DNA of 64,000 nt from Diatrype stigma (lineage: Eukaryota > Ascomycota > Sordariomycetes > Xylariales > Diatrypaceae), in contig JAKJXP020000054.1 of NCBI GenBank assembly GCA_022225965.2, positions 248,001-312,000 on the forward strand, written 5' to 3'. Made by a program: the position numbers and the translations under genes. The notes beneath the pieces are model-generated. The model saw only the letters and a list, made by a program, of their open reading frames with translations. It did not search any database and was not told the origin of the DNA. Of the stretch, positions 12,641 through 24,916 are shown piece after piece. How positions within the stretch are numbered: position 1 is the stretch's first letter; every line of letters starts with the position of its first letter.

Positions 12641-13034
12641 TCAAGCTACAAGCAAATCAAACAATGTTGTAATATGGGAATAACACCACCACCGGCACCA
12701 ATACGTTCCATTGGAGTATTCCAAGGCAAATGACACCTCTGCCTTACAGGAACTAACCACTACGGTACTCGTGTTAACTGATGGTTGATGACCGATATTC
12801 ACACAGCGCACTTGATATCTCGACTGCCAAGGGTATCGAGGCCACTCCCTGAGTTCCGGCATGTGAGTTAATCGGTTGATCAACTCCAAGATAAATGCAG
12901 CATTGCCCCAAGCAAGGTTCTTTGAACAGTCCTAACTGTGACGGAACTCAGCTGCCCTGAAGCATCAGGTCTTGTCTTATTGGCATACCACACAGGCAAA
13001 TATACCAGACACGTTGCAACTCCATCAATGAAAA
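12641..13034 (-). pseudogene. Conserved-looking protein relic with a frameshift, unknown family
   Basis: From 13034 down, the minus strand reads VFIDGVATCLVYLPVWYANK and then GQLSSVTV. Then one base appears to be missing and the reading continues in the next frame as DCSKNLAWGNAAFILELINR, LTHMPELREWPRYPWQSRYQ and VRCVNIGHQ. An alternative is an intron acceptor at GTTAG (about 12932). The tail after GHQPSVNT is less protein-like. I cannot name the family; the density of Trp/Tyr/Pro suggests a real enzyme or secreted protein. Single-frameshift pseudogene is the simplest reading. Confidence 0.4.
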
Positions 13035-13918
13035 CCTAGTGCACTGACAGAGTCATAGGTTTGGTATGTTTCATATACTTATTGCATGGATGCTTAAGTA
13101 CGTCGCCGATGAGTGGCTGGCTCGCTGTCCAACACTTACCGAATCGAGTCGTGTTTCCACCGACTGCCGATCACTTTCCTCCTTCCCGCTTCAGCCATTG
13201 CCCCCTACACAATGCCACTATATTCCTCTCCGAGATGCCTTTGTCGGTAATGGCTGGAACAAGTCAAAATGCAAGATCACATGTATATTCCACACTATAT
13301 ACCGGGTGCGAATCGAATCATTGGTCCTGATCATCTCGACCAAAACAAAATATTTTACGCGAACTACATCTCCTCGCACGTTATTACCCGTTGAATCCTC
13401 ATCGAATCCCACATATTTAGTTCCTAGCCTAGGCTCCGACTGCCGAAGATCTAAGCAGGGGCAAAGGCAGGGGTATGACTAGCCTTGAATTTGCAGCTGA
13501 ATATTGACAACGTACAATTCTCACTTTGCCTCGAGGCAATGATGGTGCTGACTGTGCTGCGGAAATCGGGACAACCGATGCAGGCGTGGTACGGTTTGAA
13601 TCAGTTCCCATACCACGACCAACGTGAGAAAGTCCGGCCTCATGCTGACACGAGTTACCAGGGTCATATCCAGACCCACATGATCAGAAGGAGTAAAAAG
13701 CTTGTTCGGACGTACAACGGTGCCAAGGAACGACGTTACTTCAACCGCGTTCAAGTAACGTCGTCTGACGCTGGAGTAACCCAATCAGTGGTGCTGACTA
13801 GGTAGCGAGATAAACGGACGATCAGTCAAGACCTGGCATCCTGAAAAATTCTACAGGATTGCCAACCTAGGTAGCTATGGGAGCAAACCCCTGGCGCATC
13901 CTGGGAGAAGGATGAGGG

Positions 13919-13927
13919 TATAAATAG
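13919..13927 (+). promoter_or_regulatory. TATA box of the secreted-protein gene
   Basis: TATAAATAG lies about 180 bp upstream of the ATG at 14102, followed by a C/A-rich leader. Spacing fits a TATA-driven fungal gene. Confidence 0.55.
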
Positions 13928-14101
13928 ACCAAGGCAATCCCATCCCAGACGCGAATGGGCCCTATTCTCCCTGCCTTCTTCCCATCAGCCTGATAAATAA
14001 TACTCAACTCAATATTCTCAAAGCCGGAAAACGAAAATCCCCCACGACGACCGCGAAAGAGAATATTCAATAAACAAAACGTGTATACCACAATCTCCAA
14101 G

Positions 14102-14473
14102 ATGCTTCCCAGCTACGCATACTTCATCATCGCACTCGCCTCCTCGGCGGCAGCAACGCCACTGGTCGCACGAGACACCTGCTGGACCGGAAACATACAC
14201 AGCCCTTGCAACGGCGCCACGGCCGGCTGCACACCTGACGGAATCCTGGTAAGTGAACAACGTCCGCCTTCGTAGACTGAACCGAGATCCCACCCCTTCA
14301 CATATATTATTAGCTGCCTGGCGAAGTATTACCTACGTACTAACGATTGGTTTCCTGCCTAGGTTGTCTGCCAAGAGGGTACTCAGATGATCTACAACAA
14401 CATGTGCAAGGGTGCGGATGAAGATGCCTTGGGAACCTGTCACTACGATGACGCTTGCACCGCGACGTGCTAA
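14102..14473 (+). CDS. Small secreted cysteine-rich protein (effector-like), 85 aa
   Basis: Two exons, 14102-14248 and 14363-14473, joined by a 114-bp intron (donor GTAAGT, acceptor TGCCTAG, phase 0). The first 19-24 residues form a signal peptide: MLPSYAYFIIALASSAAATP, followed by LVAR before the first cysteine. The mature part has eight cysteines in about 60 residues (CW, PC, GC, VC, MC, TC, AC, TC), so four disulfides are likely. The C-terminus is CTATC. Size, signal and even cysteine count are those of fungal secreted effectors, hydrophobin-like or antimicrobial peptides, but the spacing lacks the paired CC of hydrophobins. No family assigned. It stands alone in gene-poor DNA with its own TATA box. 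The ATG follows CCAAG; an in-frame upstream GTG is not needed. Confidence 0.75.
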
Positions 14474-17240
14474 GGGCGGACTCGATTGTTGTTGATGTTT
14501 CCTAGCTTTCATGTGTATATAAGATGAGCTCGGATTCTTACAGGTCACGACGGCACTTTTCAACTCGATAGAATGAAATCAATATACCCTTACGTGGTTA
14601 GTTCGGAATAGTATTGCCAGTATCTCATGTTGGTGGCGATAATACTGCATGGAGAATGCGTTCCTGAACGATGCCCCCGACACTCCTCCTGAAGGCGCGT
14701 ACATAGGACCAAGAGATCACAATTGACTGTAGCCTCGAATCACCCGAACCAAAAAGAAGAAGGAAAAAGAAAAAGAAAAACAGTACGGCACACGAATGCA
14801 ATAATACATGTAATGAGACTCGAACAGCGGCCAATGTCATCGACCCCCCACCCCTTCCGTGGATTATCTTCTCGGGTTCTATGCCCTTGGTATCATTGTC
14901 TCCCAGTACCAAAAGCAACAATCATAGGAACAAGAAGCTGACATGGGGTATTTCTGTTGTAGCATGTCAGTATATATATCGACACCCTGGCTAAAGAGTC
15001 TACATCTCCATGTTCTAGATGTAACCTGGAACATGTAAAAGGCAGTGCAATAAAAGAACCTATGTATTATCAGTACGTAGCGCACCCCCGGGCACCCATG
15101 CAGCTTGTAGATAAGCAACTGAAATCCAGCCATTGTAGTTTTCCTTTCTTCTTCTTCGTCCTTAAGTTGTAATTATATGGTATTCCATACGTATATGGCA
15201 GAATGAACCTCCCGAATCGGTGCCCTCAAGCCCCGTACACTAAAGTGTGTTATACATACGATTGGTTGATGTATGAGTAAGATAGACGTGGAAGTACAAG
15301 GCATAACAGGATATTCACCGGTAAGTCGACTTCCAACATATCACATATACTATTTGTTTTGAAGTACTTGTTTGTGACCTTGAGGGACACCTTTGATTAC
15401 TCGGCTCGCCACAAGTAGATTACTAGGTACTATCAGAGGAGCTTATCGATCACAGCACTTAACCTATACATGTAGATACACAAGTACCTACACAGGCAGC
15501 CAGGTACCTAATAATCAACAGGACTACCTATGTAACTGTGTGGACAGTGCCCGCCTAACAAAGGTCTTTCCAGGGCACTCCTGCTGGTTCTTTATGAGTC
15601 TAGCACCACTACCACCCACAGATCCGCTGGAACCGTTGAACTCCTTGTCTTCCCCCACACTTCTCTCAGCTTTGTAGCCCTAATCTTCATGAATGAACCG
15701 ACCAGACAGTCCTTCTTGCTCAAGCCACAACATCCACACACATACTCAGTTGAACTATTACGAATCACCCCATTGGAATTAACAGCACGCGTCAAGTCAT
15801 CGACGTACTCTCAAAATATCGAATCCCATCAATACGTCGACCACCTTATAATCCTACCGGTAGGCAGCCAAACGTACTCCACTGGGTATATATTCCGACA
15901 TTTACAAGATGCTAACTGCTCCGTATACGCAATGGTCTCACAAGGAGCAGCATTCTAGCTGCGGAATACCATCCGGATACGCGTCCGGATGCCCGGATCG
16001 ACACAAGAAAAGGCCGTTGTTGTTAACAGTGGACTGCTCCCAACATTTCTGCCGCCATTGCTCCCGCCTTGCTCTCGGCATTGCTACCGCCTCGAATCGT
16101 CCATTGCTCCCGCCTGTCTCCGGCCATTGCTCCCGCCTCGCTCCGGCCATTGCTCCCTGATCGAAACTCCGATGTGCCGCCACAATATGGTCAAGCTCCA
16201 TTCCAAGGGCGGTGTACTCGAAGTATAGGAAGAATTTAGGCAATTAGTACGTTTTTCTGCATTTTCTAAACTTAGATGCTCTCTTAATTCTCATATTCTG
16301 ACATTAAAATGGTACAGCCTCTCCATAGTTCCCTGGAGTAAGGGTTATCCGAATGAACGAGAATATCTGGTAAAGATAAGGACCGTGCCGACGGATCTCG
16401 CACCTAGAGGTGTAAGAGCCGTTCAAGGGCCTACAAGCTCTGCATCAATCACGGCCTGTCATCAAACAAGCGGCATCAGACGAAAGAGACAATATCCAGA
16501 TACGTACGACGGGTGTCCGCAGAGTCATTTTCGAAAAGCGCCTATTGACTTTCTCTCATGCTATTTAGCTTGCTATCTCGCCTATTCCCTTTCTCCCATG
16601 CTTTATCAAATTACTGGAAGAGGCACACAGCCTTTATCCTACAGCCAATGCGAATCGCCTTCACTAGTGAACCTCACCCGCTGACAACTATCACGGGCCC
16701 TAGACCCAACACCAAAACCAAGCAGACGGCCATGCGAACGGCTGTCAACGCTGTAATGTTCGCATTTAGATGCACTGACACTTCGATACAAAGATACCTA
16801 CGCGAGCTCATACTCAGACGTAAGTACTGTAGTAAACCAGAGAACCCAGTTATCATCCCGCTAATACTTATTTCTCAAGCGATCTGAGGGAAGATCTAGA
16901 GTCGACTTCTACACACTAAGCCTCCATCGTGTGGTACAATACCACAGTCAGTGTAAGCAAGTTTATCAGCAGTAAGCCCATAAGGATGGTGAGATCTGCG
17001 CGTCTAGTTTTGAGTACTTATTTCATATGGTCATTGTTTCTTCGCCCCTTTTGACCCATCCCCCTTCTTTTCATCTTTTCTTTCATCCTACAAAACAACG
17101 TCAACTGACCAATTCAGTGAAAACAAATGTATAGATTGAACACCCGTTAGATTCCATACCAAGTTTTCAGCCTCGTCCCCTCAGGACCTGCAGGCGAACA
17201 GGCTGCAAAGGAGCTCAACTCAATCGGTAAAGCCTAACTA
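14474..17240. other. Non-coding stretch with a minisatellite
   Basis: No supported gene. Plus-strand AAAAAGAAAAAG tract at about 14750-14785. TACCTAGGTA-like words near 15420-15510. The minisatellite at 16.05 kb is listed separately. Confidence 0.4.
16051..16160. repeat. Minisatellite, CCATTGCTCCCGCCT units
   Basis: Four to five imperfect copies of a roughly 25-bp unit built on GCCATTGCTCCCGCCTCGCT occur in tandem. On the minus strand they give repeated ARREQW peptides, but the frame has no other coding features. Confidence 0.7.
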
Positions 17241-17549
17241 TTGGGTTGGTTCAATCAACGGACCGGCCGAATTTCAATGGTTGAACCAGGATTGATCCAC
17301 AGATCAGTATACATGGATGAAGCCGAGGGGTGGCTTTACCGCTTGCAAGTGAAGGGCGAAGGAGGACGTCGCTCTCACCTTCACGCTGTCAAAGCTCCGA
17401 TGGAACACGCCATCATCCGGCGGTTGGCTTCCGAGACTGTCATCAAAACACCAGGGAACTGGCAGCCCTCTCGGTGCGAAGAGAACTCCTTCGAGATGAT
17501 CCTCCCCCCTGGATGGAACTCGGTGCACATACCATTGGATCTTCATTAG
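17241..17549 (+). pseudogene. Isolated protein-like fragment, unknown family
   Basis: The frame includes EGWLYRLQVKGEGG, APMEHAIIRRLASETVIK and MILPPGWNSVHIP. Codon choice looks coding for about 80 residues, and it ends at a stop without an obvious continuation or a conventional start context. It may be an exon of a decayed gene. No homologue recognised. Confidence 0.25.
17255..17297. repeat. Dispersed repeat copy 1 with terminal inverted arms
   Basis: The core TCAACGGACCGGCCGAATTT recurs with one change at about 20673 (copy 2). Here it is framed by GGTTCAATCA on the left and TGGTTGAACC on the right, which are near reverse complements. That is the look of a small inverted-repeat element end. 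Confidence 0.5.
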
Positions 17550-20500
17550 CTTCTGGCTTCCGGCTTTTAGTTCATTCGCTTCAGAACTCGCTCATTAGCT
17601 TCAATGCGGTTCAATCTTCGCACTACAAAAGCTCCGTAGCCGCTTCTTTATTGGGGGCGAGGATATACTAGGCAAGGGACATCCTCATAATCGCTTGGAT
17701 GCCCCGTTTTGTCACCTTATTACTACGGAAAATTTTCTGGGGGGGTTTGTTCTGGCGGGCAGAGAGCCCACAGCATCCCTGGACGAAGACTGCTTTCCCC
17801 GTTGCCATGTTCCCTCCAAAAAGCTGGGACTGGAAGCTCAATAGCTCACCAGGAGTCCCACTCCAAAAGGGTGGAAGACAGGAAACACTTCCTAGCTAGA
17901 AGCTTAATTCAACGAAATATGTTATTTACTCATGCCCGAGGGTCAAATGCTTCTATCAATCAGCAAGACGTCAACTAAAGTAATCTGCTACCATGAACAC
18001 CTCTCGAGGATGGACTGCAGCACCCAGAATGGGTTGAAGTGATTGCGTATTAGTGAAGATCACCCCCCTTCTGCGATATCAAACTTCGACAGAGCGCCTT
18101 ACAGTCTAGGTAGCTTCGCTTGTCCTCCATGCTGCTTTCCATAAAACACAATCCCCACTCTCTTTCCATTCCGTATTGCTGCTCTGTTGCCTTCAAGCCT
18201 GCCTTATGACAATACTAAGCAGTAGACCTCGTTGCTCATCGGAAGCGGCACACATTACAGTCTGCTCTTCCTCGTTTGAAAGTTTTTGGTGATTATTAGA
18301 CGCATTCCGGGGGCGTTTTTTGCCCTGCCTACGCTTCCGACCCAATTGACCCACCTGACCCTTACCCCTATCCGACCCCTAAGTTTCCTTGGTGTGGCGG
18401 TGTGCAGTAGCCACAAACCACCAGCCACTTTAACCTGCACCGAGTTGCGCAACTAGAAAAAACTTCGTAGGTTACATTTCAATTTGCGCAAAATTTGTAA
18501 AGTCACAGATGAATGGATTACAGAGGCTCGTAGTAACCGATTGGTGGCAGCGGCGTCGCATCGGTTGCGTTAACACCCTGCACTTTATTCAATACAAAGC
18601 ACGCCAAGCCGCTAAATGCCGATCATAGTATTATGTCATCAAAGCTCCCTTATCAACCTGGAAGCCCCTGAATCCCCTGATATTGCACGTCAAACCTTTG
18701 ATGATAAAATTCCTGAAGGGGCTGCGCAGCCATCCACAATTCCACGTGTCTTGTTGGTCTAGGCGAGTCGCTTTTCGGAATCTACGATGCCGTATTCGGC
18801 TTTGGGGGCCTAAGGCGCAGCCGACGTATCAAAAGTAGCAGCTGCGCGCCTTGCCGAAGGTATGACAAGTAGGTGCTTCGAGCTTAAGCCGGGAATATAC
18901 GCACAGGGGATTAGGTCACGTAACGAAGAGAAAGTTCCTAACTTCCTATTGGTGTAATATTACAGCTTAGTGGTACATCCATATGCCCAAAGGGAGATTT
19001 CAATCTCGGGTACTACGTAGGTATTAATACACTTGACTACATTCACCGACCACCCCCGTGAGGTTTTATGGCCTAACGTCCCAATAAGACCACTTTGAAA
19101 ATTTGTAAATAATTGTAAGTACCCTAAACATTAGTACAGTCGTAGTTACCGCACGTACAAGTAAAGGTACATGCCAATGTATTATACTGCGGCCGGAGTA
19201 GGCTGCGGCGAACATAATAGTACTAAGCGGAACTATTTTGATGGATAATGCGAGATTGGTATCAAGGGATTCCCTTTTAGTGAATGGGTGTATACACCCA
19301 CGTAGTGCCTGTTTGGCACGCCGTTAGAAAGGCCCGGCACAGCAGCAGCTTTAGCCTTCTGGTCACGCCTCAGGTCCTTAACAACCCCTACCACATGACC
19401 TATCATGGGATGGATTACGGGTTGAATTGGCGGTGTGGTAAATCCTGCGGGTACTGCCTGTACTGCCTTAAGTCAAAACTTTCATCGTAATCTACCTCTT
19501 TCTCTTCCTGCCTTGAGCGTATTTCTGCAGCTAAGTGATTATGATTTCTCGCGAGAGTACTGGCATACCATACTTCTCCTAATAAACGTACTAGGAATCT
19601 CTGCCATGGTATTGGTGGCATCAAAGCTGTAAGTAGTACCGATATAAACTAGTATGCCGACCCAGAAGGGTCCAAGCCTAAATCTTTTATCTAAGGAACA
19701 ACTATTCAACAATACGATCAGCTTGATAACCTCGCCGCATCTCGCCCTCCCGCCGGTCCTACAGACGTTGGTGGTCATCAAGGGAGTTGATCGGTCTGTT
19801 GGCTGGTTGTATTATCTAACACCAAAGGAGGGGTAGCGCAACCGCCTGGGTCTCCCGTGAGGCATGCGGCGTATAAGGGCTACTTATGCATGTAAGGCCA
19901 TTTCGAAAGGATCAGGTCTGTTGATGGTCGGTTCTGTCGAGATTCTAGCCCTAGGGCAGTTCCGGTAGGAGGGAACGTAGTAGAGACGTACCAACAGGGG
20001 AGTTATCTACGGGCTGTGATCTACGCCAGTGGCTGCCTCGGGCTCGCCATGAGAGGATGTTATGGCTGGCAGCGGGGAGAATCACTCAGGAGATGTAATA
20101 ACTGCAAATTTGCCCTCATAGGTTCAAGTGTAGAGTGTGTTCAAAGGAAGCGGCCGGCTCTGGCGGGGCCCAAACTATCCAATACTAAGTCTTGCCGCCG
20201 TAGCTAGGTACATAACTAGGTGGAGTAGGTACTACCACATGAAACAGGTAGTCTACTATACGAACTACTAAAGTAACACTGCACAAAGTACATGCCTTAC
20301 CCTCCCCCCTCGCCCCCACACCATTCAGGACCTTACATAGATACCCAGCTCAAGCTCGAATCGAAGTACCCCCTTGCATACGATTAGTACAGCGCGTAGC
20401 AATAACTTCAACCTTTCGCTGCACCTCGAGCCCTTGATACTTCCTGCAGCTGAAGATCTCGTAGGATATACGAAAGGTAATGATATAGTAACCAGCCCTG

Positions 20501-23340
20501 CAAGTACGATAAATTCCGTAACTTTTGTCATAGGTTGGCCAACGAGCCCTCCCACTTCTTCACATGATTGTTTCCACAGTTTACAAATCACTTCAAGACA
20601 ATGGCCTGGCTGAGAACTGAGTCGTCGAACTCCACGAAACCGCCCTTTGCCTGGAGTTGACTAATGTCAGTCAACGGACCGGCCGGATTTGATGGTTGGG
20701 GATGAGAGGTATCGGGAGTCAGACCAGTTATATACAGGGCATTGATTTCGTTGAGGTAATTTCCACGTTGATGACGGCAACTAATAATGCATGTTACAGT
20801 GAAGAACGTAGTATTGATTCTAGTGAGACTCCTGCTGAACTGGCCGCGGGCCGGACAGCACCAAATATGTTGCCATCGGTTTAGTGATGTCGCCGACGAC
20901 TTTGCTGCTGCTCCCGGCTTACGTCCGATGAAGACTAGCTAGACGCAGCTGGTCCACGAACCATAAGGGTGCTGTTATTGTTGTTGAAAATTGTAGGATC
21001 AGTACGTGGGTCCTTCTGAACTCGTACACTATTTATATACATGTAATTGTTGCCATTTGGTCATGCTTGAAGGAAAAAGATCATAATTGGGAGTGACTAG
21101 GTGTTATAGGATTATGTATGATAGGACTATGGCAGCGGTGGCCCACCAGCGACCCTATATTAGGGTTTCCTCCCCCCACATTAGGTTGGACAGGGTAGTA
21201 CTTGTCGTTCTTGTAGATACTGCCATGCTGATACTACCTATTTTCTGCCTTTCGCTCTGTGTTATCAAGTGACACGAGGTGGACAATTAGGTGGGATAGG
21301 TGATGGCAGCTATGTGGTATGAGGATCTACTACACAAACAACTAAGAGACTACTACGGACGAGGGGTGTGTACTCAGGGTGTTAATTCCCTTAACGGCTT
21401 CTAAAAATTGACCACGGACCTGTGCCTACAACCGTTTCCATCTACCCACCAGGCCCTGCATCTGTTGTTTACGGTATGGACACTGCATTCCACTGATGGT
21501 TAATCATCGAAATGAGTAGTGCAAGGATTATGGCACGCATCATTCAGGTGCTTGGGTTAAGGATTCTCATTCAAGCACTGGTATGAAATATCTCGGGAAA
21601 CGATAAGAATATGCGTTAAGAGGGTGTATCATTCTTCCTAACGATGCTCGTTTATGGGCCAGGTTCGAAGTTGCTAAAATACCCGTTGATTATACGCGTC
21701 AAAGCATGTTAAGTGTATGAGATGGTCGTCTCCCTGCTGGACACATGTGGATAAAAACGTTGAAATTACAGGCGCAAGGCAAGAATCAGTCGCAGGAAAG
21801 CAACCGATGATGTAGATTCAAGAAATCTGAGCAGGTAGAGCGCTAGAAGGCGGTTGCTTAGGTGTGGGGTTATGTCACTAGAGCACTAGCCACGCAACAG
21901 TTTACTTACTTAAATCGATGCCCTCGTGAAGTTCGTCCACTCTACTCAACGCTGGCGGTTCGTGGATGAAGTGGAGTGGATTGGCACTCTGTGTAAAGTG
22001 TATGTGTCGCGATAGGGGCTACGATAGGGGCTACAATAGGAGAACTTGGATTACATAACCAAGTGATCGGCACCTAGTGGCTTGGCATACTGTATATATA
22101 GAGCTCTTCCCTTCCTCTTCTGCTCCTTCCAACCGCATCTGTGATCTTCTGAATGCGACAGTATGCCGACTGAGGTCATCAGTAAGGGCACTGCATGATA
22201 GTCTCACAATATGTCAAAACAACAAAGTATGGAGAGGAGTAAGTGGTGATTGTATCGTATGGAAATCAGCATGCCGTACTAGCAACTACCTAGACTATGG
22301 CAGTGGCTATTGAATCTCATACTGAAGAAAGAAGATGATCCCTCTTGGCCGGACTGTTACAGCTGGGTCTATCATTCTGCTCGGTTGCATCACTGCACAA
22401 ATAACGAGCCTTAGCCCTAATACCCTCAGCCCTACTTTGTGCAAAACATAATGAGATATGTTACTTATGCAGGGATGTTTTGGTCAATTATGCCATACTT
22501 CGCAAGGCACATATCAGTAGCATCATCAACCTCCTGCCACAACTCAGGCCTGTACCTGTCCCCGCTCTTGAAAGCTACTTAAAGATCTATCACGGGTAGT
22601 GCAGGTAGTCCTATTGGTACGGTAGGTATGGTGGGTGCTGCCGGTCCAGCCGTAGCCGAGGCCTGTCTTCTTACTCCGACCCTTCCATCTTTCACGGCAG
22701 CCCTCAACTGTAGAGGTAACGTGGGAGGACACCGAATCATCCCAGTTTCCTCTGGTGCCACTACTAAAAGGGTTATCAATGAAATAAAGGTTATGAGTAG
22801 CGGAGAATTTGTAAGTGGTGGTGGATAGGATAGGTGATAATTACAAGACAGGATAGGTAGATAACTATACGTATAATCACAGTACCACAGCACACATAAT
22901 ATATCTCAGAATAATTATTTATTTCATTCTTCGTATCGGATATTATGGGCCAGGAGATAAACCTCGTACGTAGGGCTGAATTTAGAACTTGGGGCGGGCA
23001 CCAAGCACGTTTAAGGGTGAGTACCAGATCTGATGGAGTCCAACCGATCAGAAGGAAGGCATCCGCGCACCAGAGGGAGTTCGGCACGGGCCGAGTAGGG
23101 AAGTAGATCAAATAGAGGGTGAGTACAACGTACAAAGTTCCAAGCCTACCTACCTAGGTACACAGTGGGAGACTAGAGTCACGGTGCCGTACCAGACCAT
23201 ATACCTACCTATTGTCCAAGAAGCTCGGCTTCCCTCGAGATCAGTACCCCTCAAGATCGGTACCTGAGGCGTGGAAAAGAACATTTGTACGAGTACGTAC
23301 CCCAAAAGCTTTCTGATTCTCTAATTGTTCGTACCAAGGC
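17550..23340. other. Long non-coding accessory stretch
   Basis: No gene can be supported on either strand over nearly 6 kb. It contains GC-rich palindromic patches (GGCTGCGCAGCC-like around 18720; GCGGCCGGAGTAGGCTGCGGCG-like around 19190) in otherwise AT-richer DNA, a second copy of the 17.26 kb repeat core near 20673, and many CCTAGGTA words. It looks like decayed mobile or duplicated DNA; no intact transposase, reverse transcriptase or LTR pair was seen. Confidence 0.4.
20673..20699. repeat. Dispersed repeat copy 2
   Basis: TCAACGGACCGGCCGGATTT followed by ATGGTTG matches the 17.26 kb copy over about 27 positions with one substitution and a two-base gap. The flanks differ, so the two copies are dispersed rather than part of a larger duplication. 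Confidence 0.5.
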
Positions 23341-24910
23341 CTTAATGATTAGCAACAATTACCTTGCCCCTCGGTTCTACTCTCCCAGATCCAGATATTG
23401 ACTACCAAGGCTTCCCATTTCATATTCTTCACGTTCTCCATCCTGCCTACTAGTCTATTGATTCGATCTTGACTGACACCACATACATTTCGTTTTCGTC
23501 ACAATCCCCACCTGGCCTACCTGTTTCTCGTTCAGGTTTCCAAGTTCTTCACGCTTCCCACATCACCCACCCGTTTACTGATTCGATCTTGGATGATAGC
23601 AAATACCTCACACGCCATCCACAGTCTCTATCATACCTACCCGTATTCTGGTCTAGATATTGTCTGGCAGCTTATACCTCTACACGGTCTGTGTGTCCTT
23701 TGACCATCTGCCAACTCCTTCCATACTTCTACTGGATCTCCGCTTCGGTTTTCGGTTTGTTGCAGTTTCTACAGTCTGTAAAGCGAACAAGAACACCCAG
23801 TAAGTACTAAACAAACCCAGAAAAAGAAAAGAAGCAATCCCTACTGCTACCTCCGGCTTCATCTCCACCCATATCATTCCCTCGTGTACTCTTTCCAACT
23901 GCCTCATTTCTACTCTTGCCCGTTTCGTATCGTTGCAGTGTCCACAGCAATTGAATTCTCTGGCAAGGCCGGAGAGGAAATAGGTACGTTACGTACAAGG
24001 CTACCCAATAGACGAAACCAAGTGAAGAACCACCCCCCCCCTCCCACTTCATTTCCACAAGCCTTCCCCTCCTGTACTCTTTCCAGTCCAGTCTACTCTC
24101 GTGTACATTCTCTCGCTTCGTACCGTTGTACCGCTCACGGCTGGTGAAGGTACTGGGAAGGCCGAAGAAGAAATACATACGTACAGCACTGCACAAATAC
24201 ACAAAACCGCGGGAGTGAAGGACCCTCCCCACGACTTCATTTCCACAGGGCTTCCCCTTGTGCACTTTTTCCAGTTTCCTCCTGTGTACATTCCCCCACT
24301 TCATATCGTTGTACTTTTCACAGCCAGTGAAGGTACTGGGCACGGCGAAGCAGAAACGTATACGTACAGCACTACACAAAACCGGCGGGAGTGAAGAACC
24401 TTCCCCATCACCTCGTTTCCGCTCAAGGTTTCTCCCGCACACTTCACAATTGCCAAGTATTGTAAGAACACCGAACAATTTGAGGCAGGAAGTAGCACGC
24501 CCAGCCGTACACAAAACTGGCGGGAGTGACGTACATTTCCTACCAGATCATCTCTACTCAAGGCTTCCCTCTAACCTCCATCATTCCAACTTCATACCGC
24601 TCACTACTGACTATGAATCAAGGGCACTGAACCAACCAAAGCAGATAAGAGCATACCCAGTACTACTTCAGACCGTCGGAAGTGAGAAGCCTTCCAGAAA
24701 AAGTCACCCCTCGAGAATTCCTCTCGAACTCTCTAGGGCCACAGAACATATCACAAGCCAAATCGAGAATCAACACGCTTGGTAGTGCATACTATCGGTG
24801 GAAGTGAGAAACCCCCGCAAAAAGTGAATTGCTCGAGGATTCCAGTCAAACACCCTACGGCGAGTAAGAAGACTTTACAAGATAAAGCAGAAGACACCAC
24901 TCACCTTACG
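23340..24910. repeat. Degenerate tandem array upstream of the kinase gene
   Basis: About ten diverged units of roughly 120-190 bp follow each other. Early units share ATTCGATCTTG (23458, 23579). Later units share an ACAAAACCGGCGGGAGTGA-like core (24203, 24377, 24512, weaker at 24675 and 24798), a TTCATTTCCACA-like core (24047, 24236) and AGGTACTGGGAAGGCCGAAG-like ends. On the minus strand units at 24.0-24.5 kb give a repeated peptide of about 59 residues (VPSTFTGCEKYND / LPSTFTSRERYNG), but the frame has no start, signal or domain, so I treat it as a repeat. Divergence increases toward both ends. The array ends at the kinase ATG. Confidence 0.7.
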
Positions 24911-24916
24911 CTCATC

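Noticed and set aside
16051..16160. CRISPR array
   Set aside because: Eukaryotic DNA, units imperfect and without unique spacers; a minisatellite.
23807..24514. 235-codon minus-strand frame with 59-residue repeats
   Set aside because: The repeat comes from the DNA tandem array; no ATG context, signal or domain. Kept as a repeat, not a gene.
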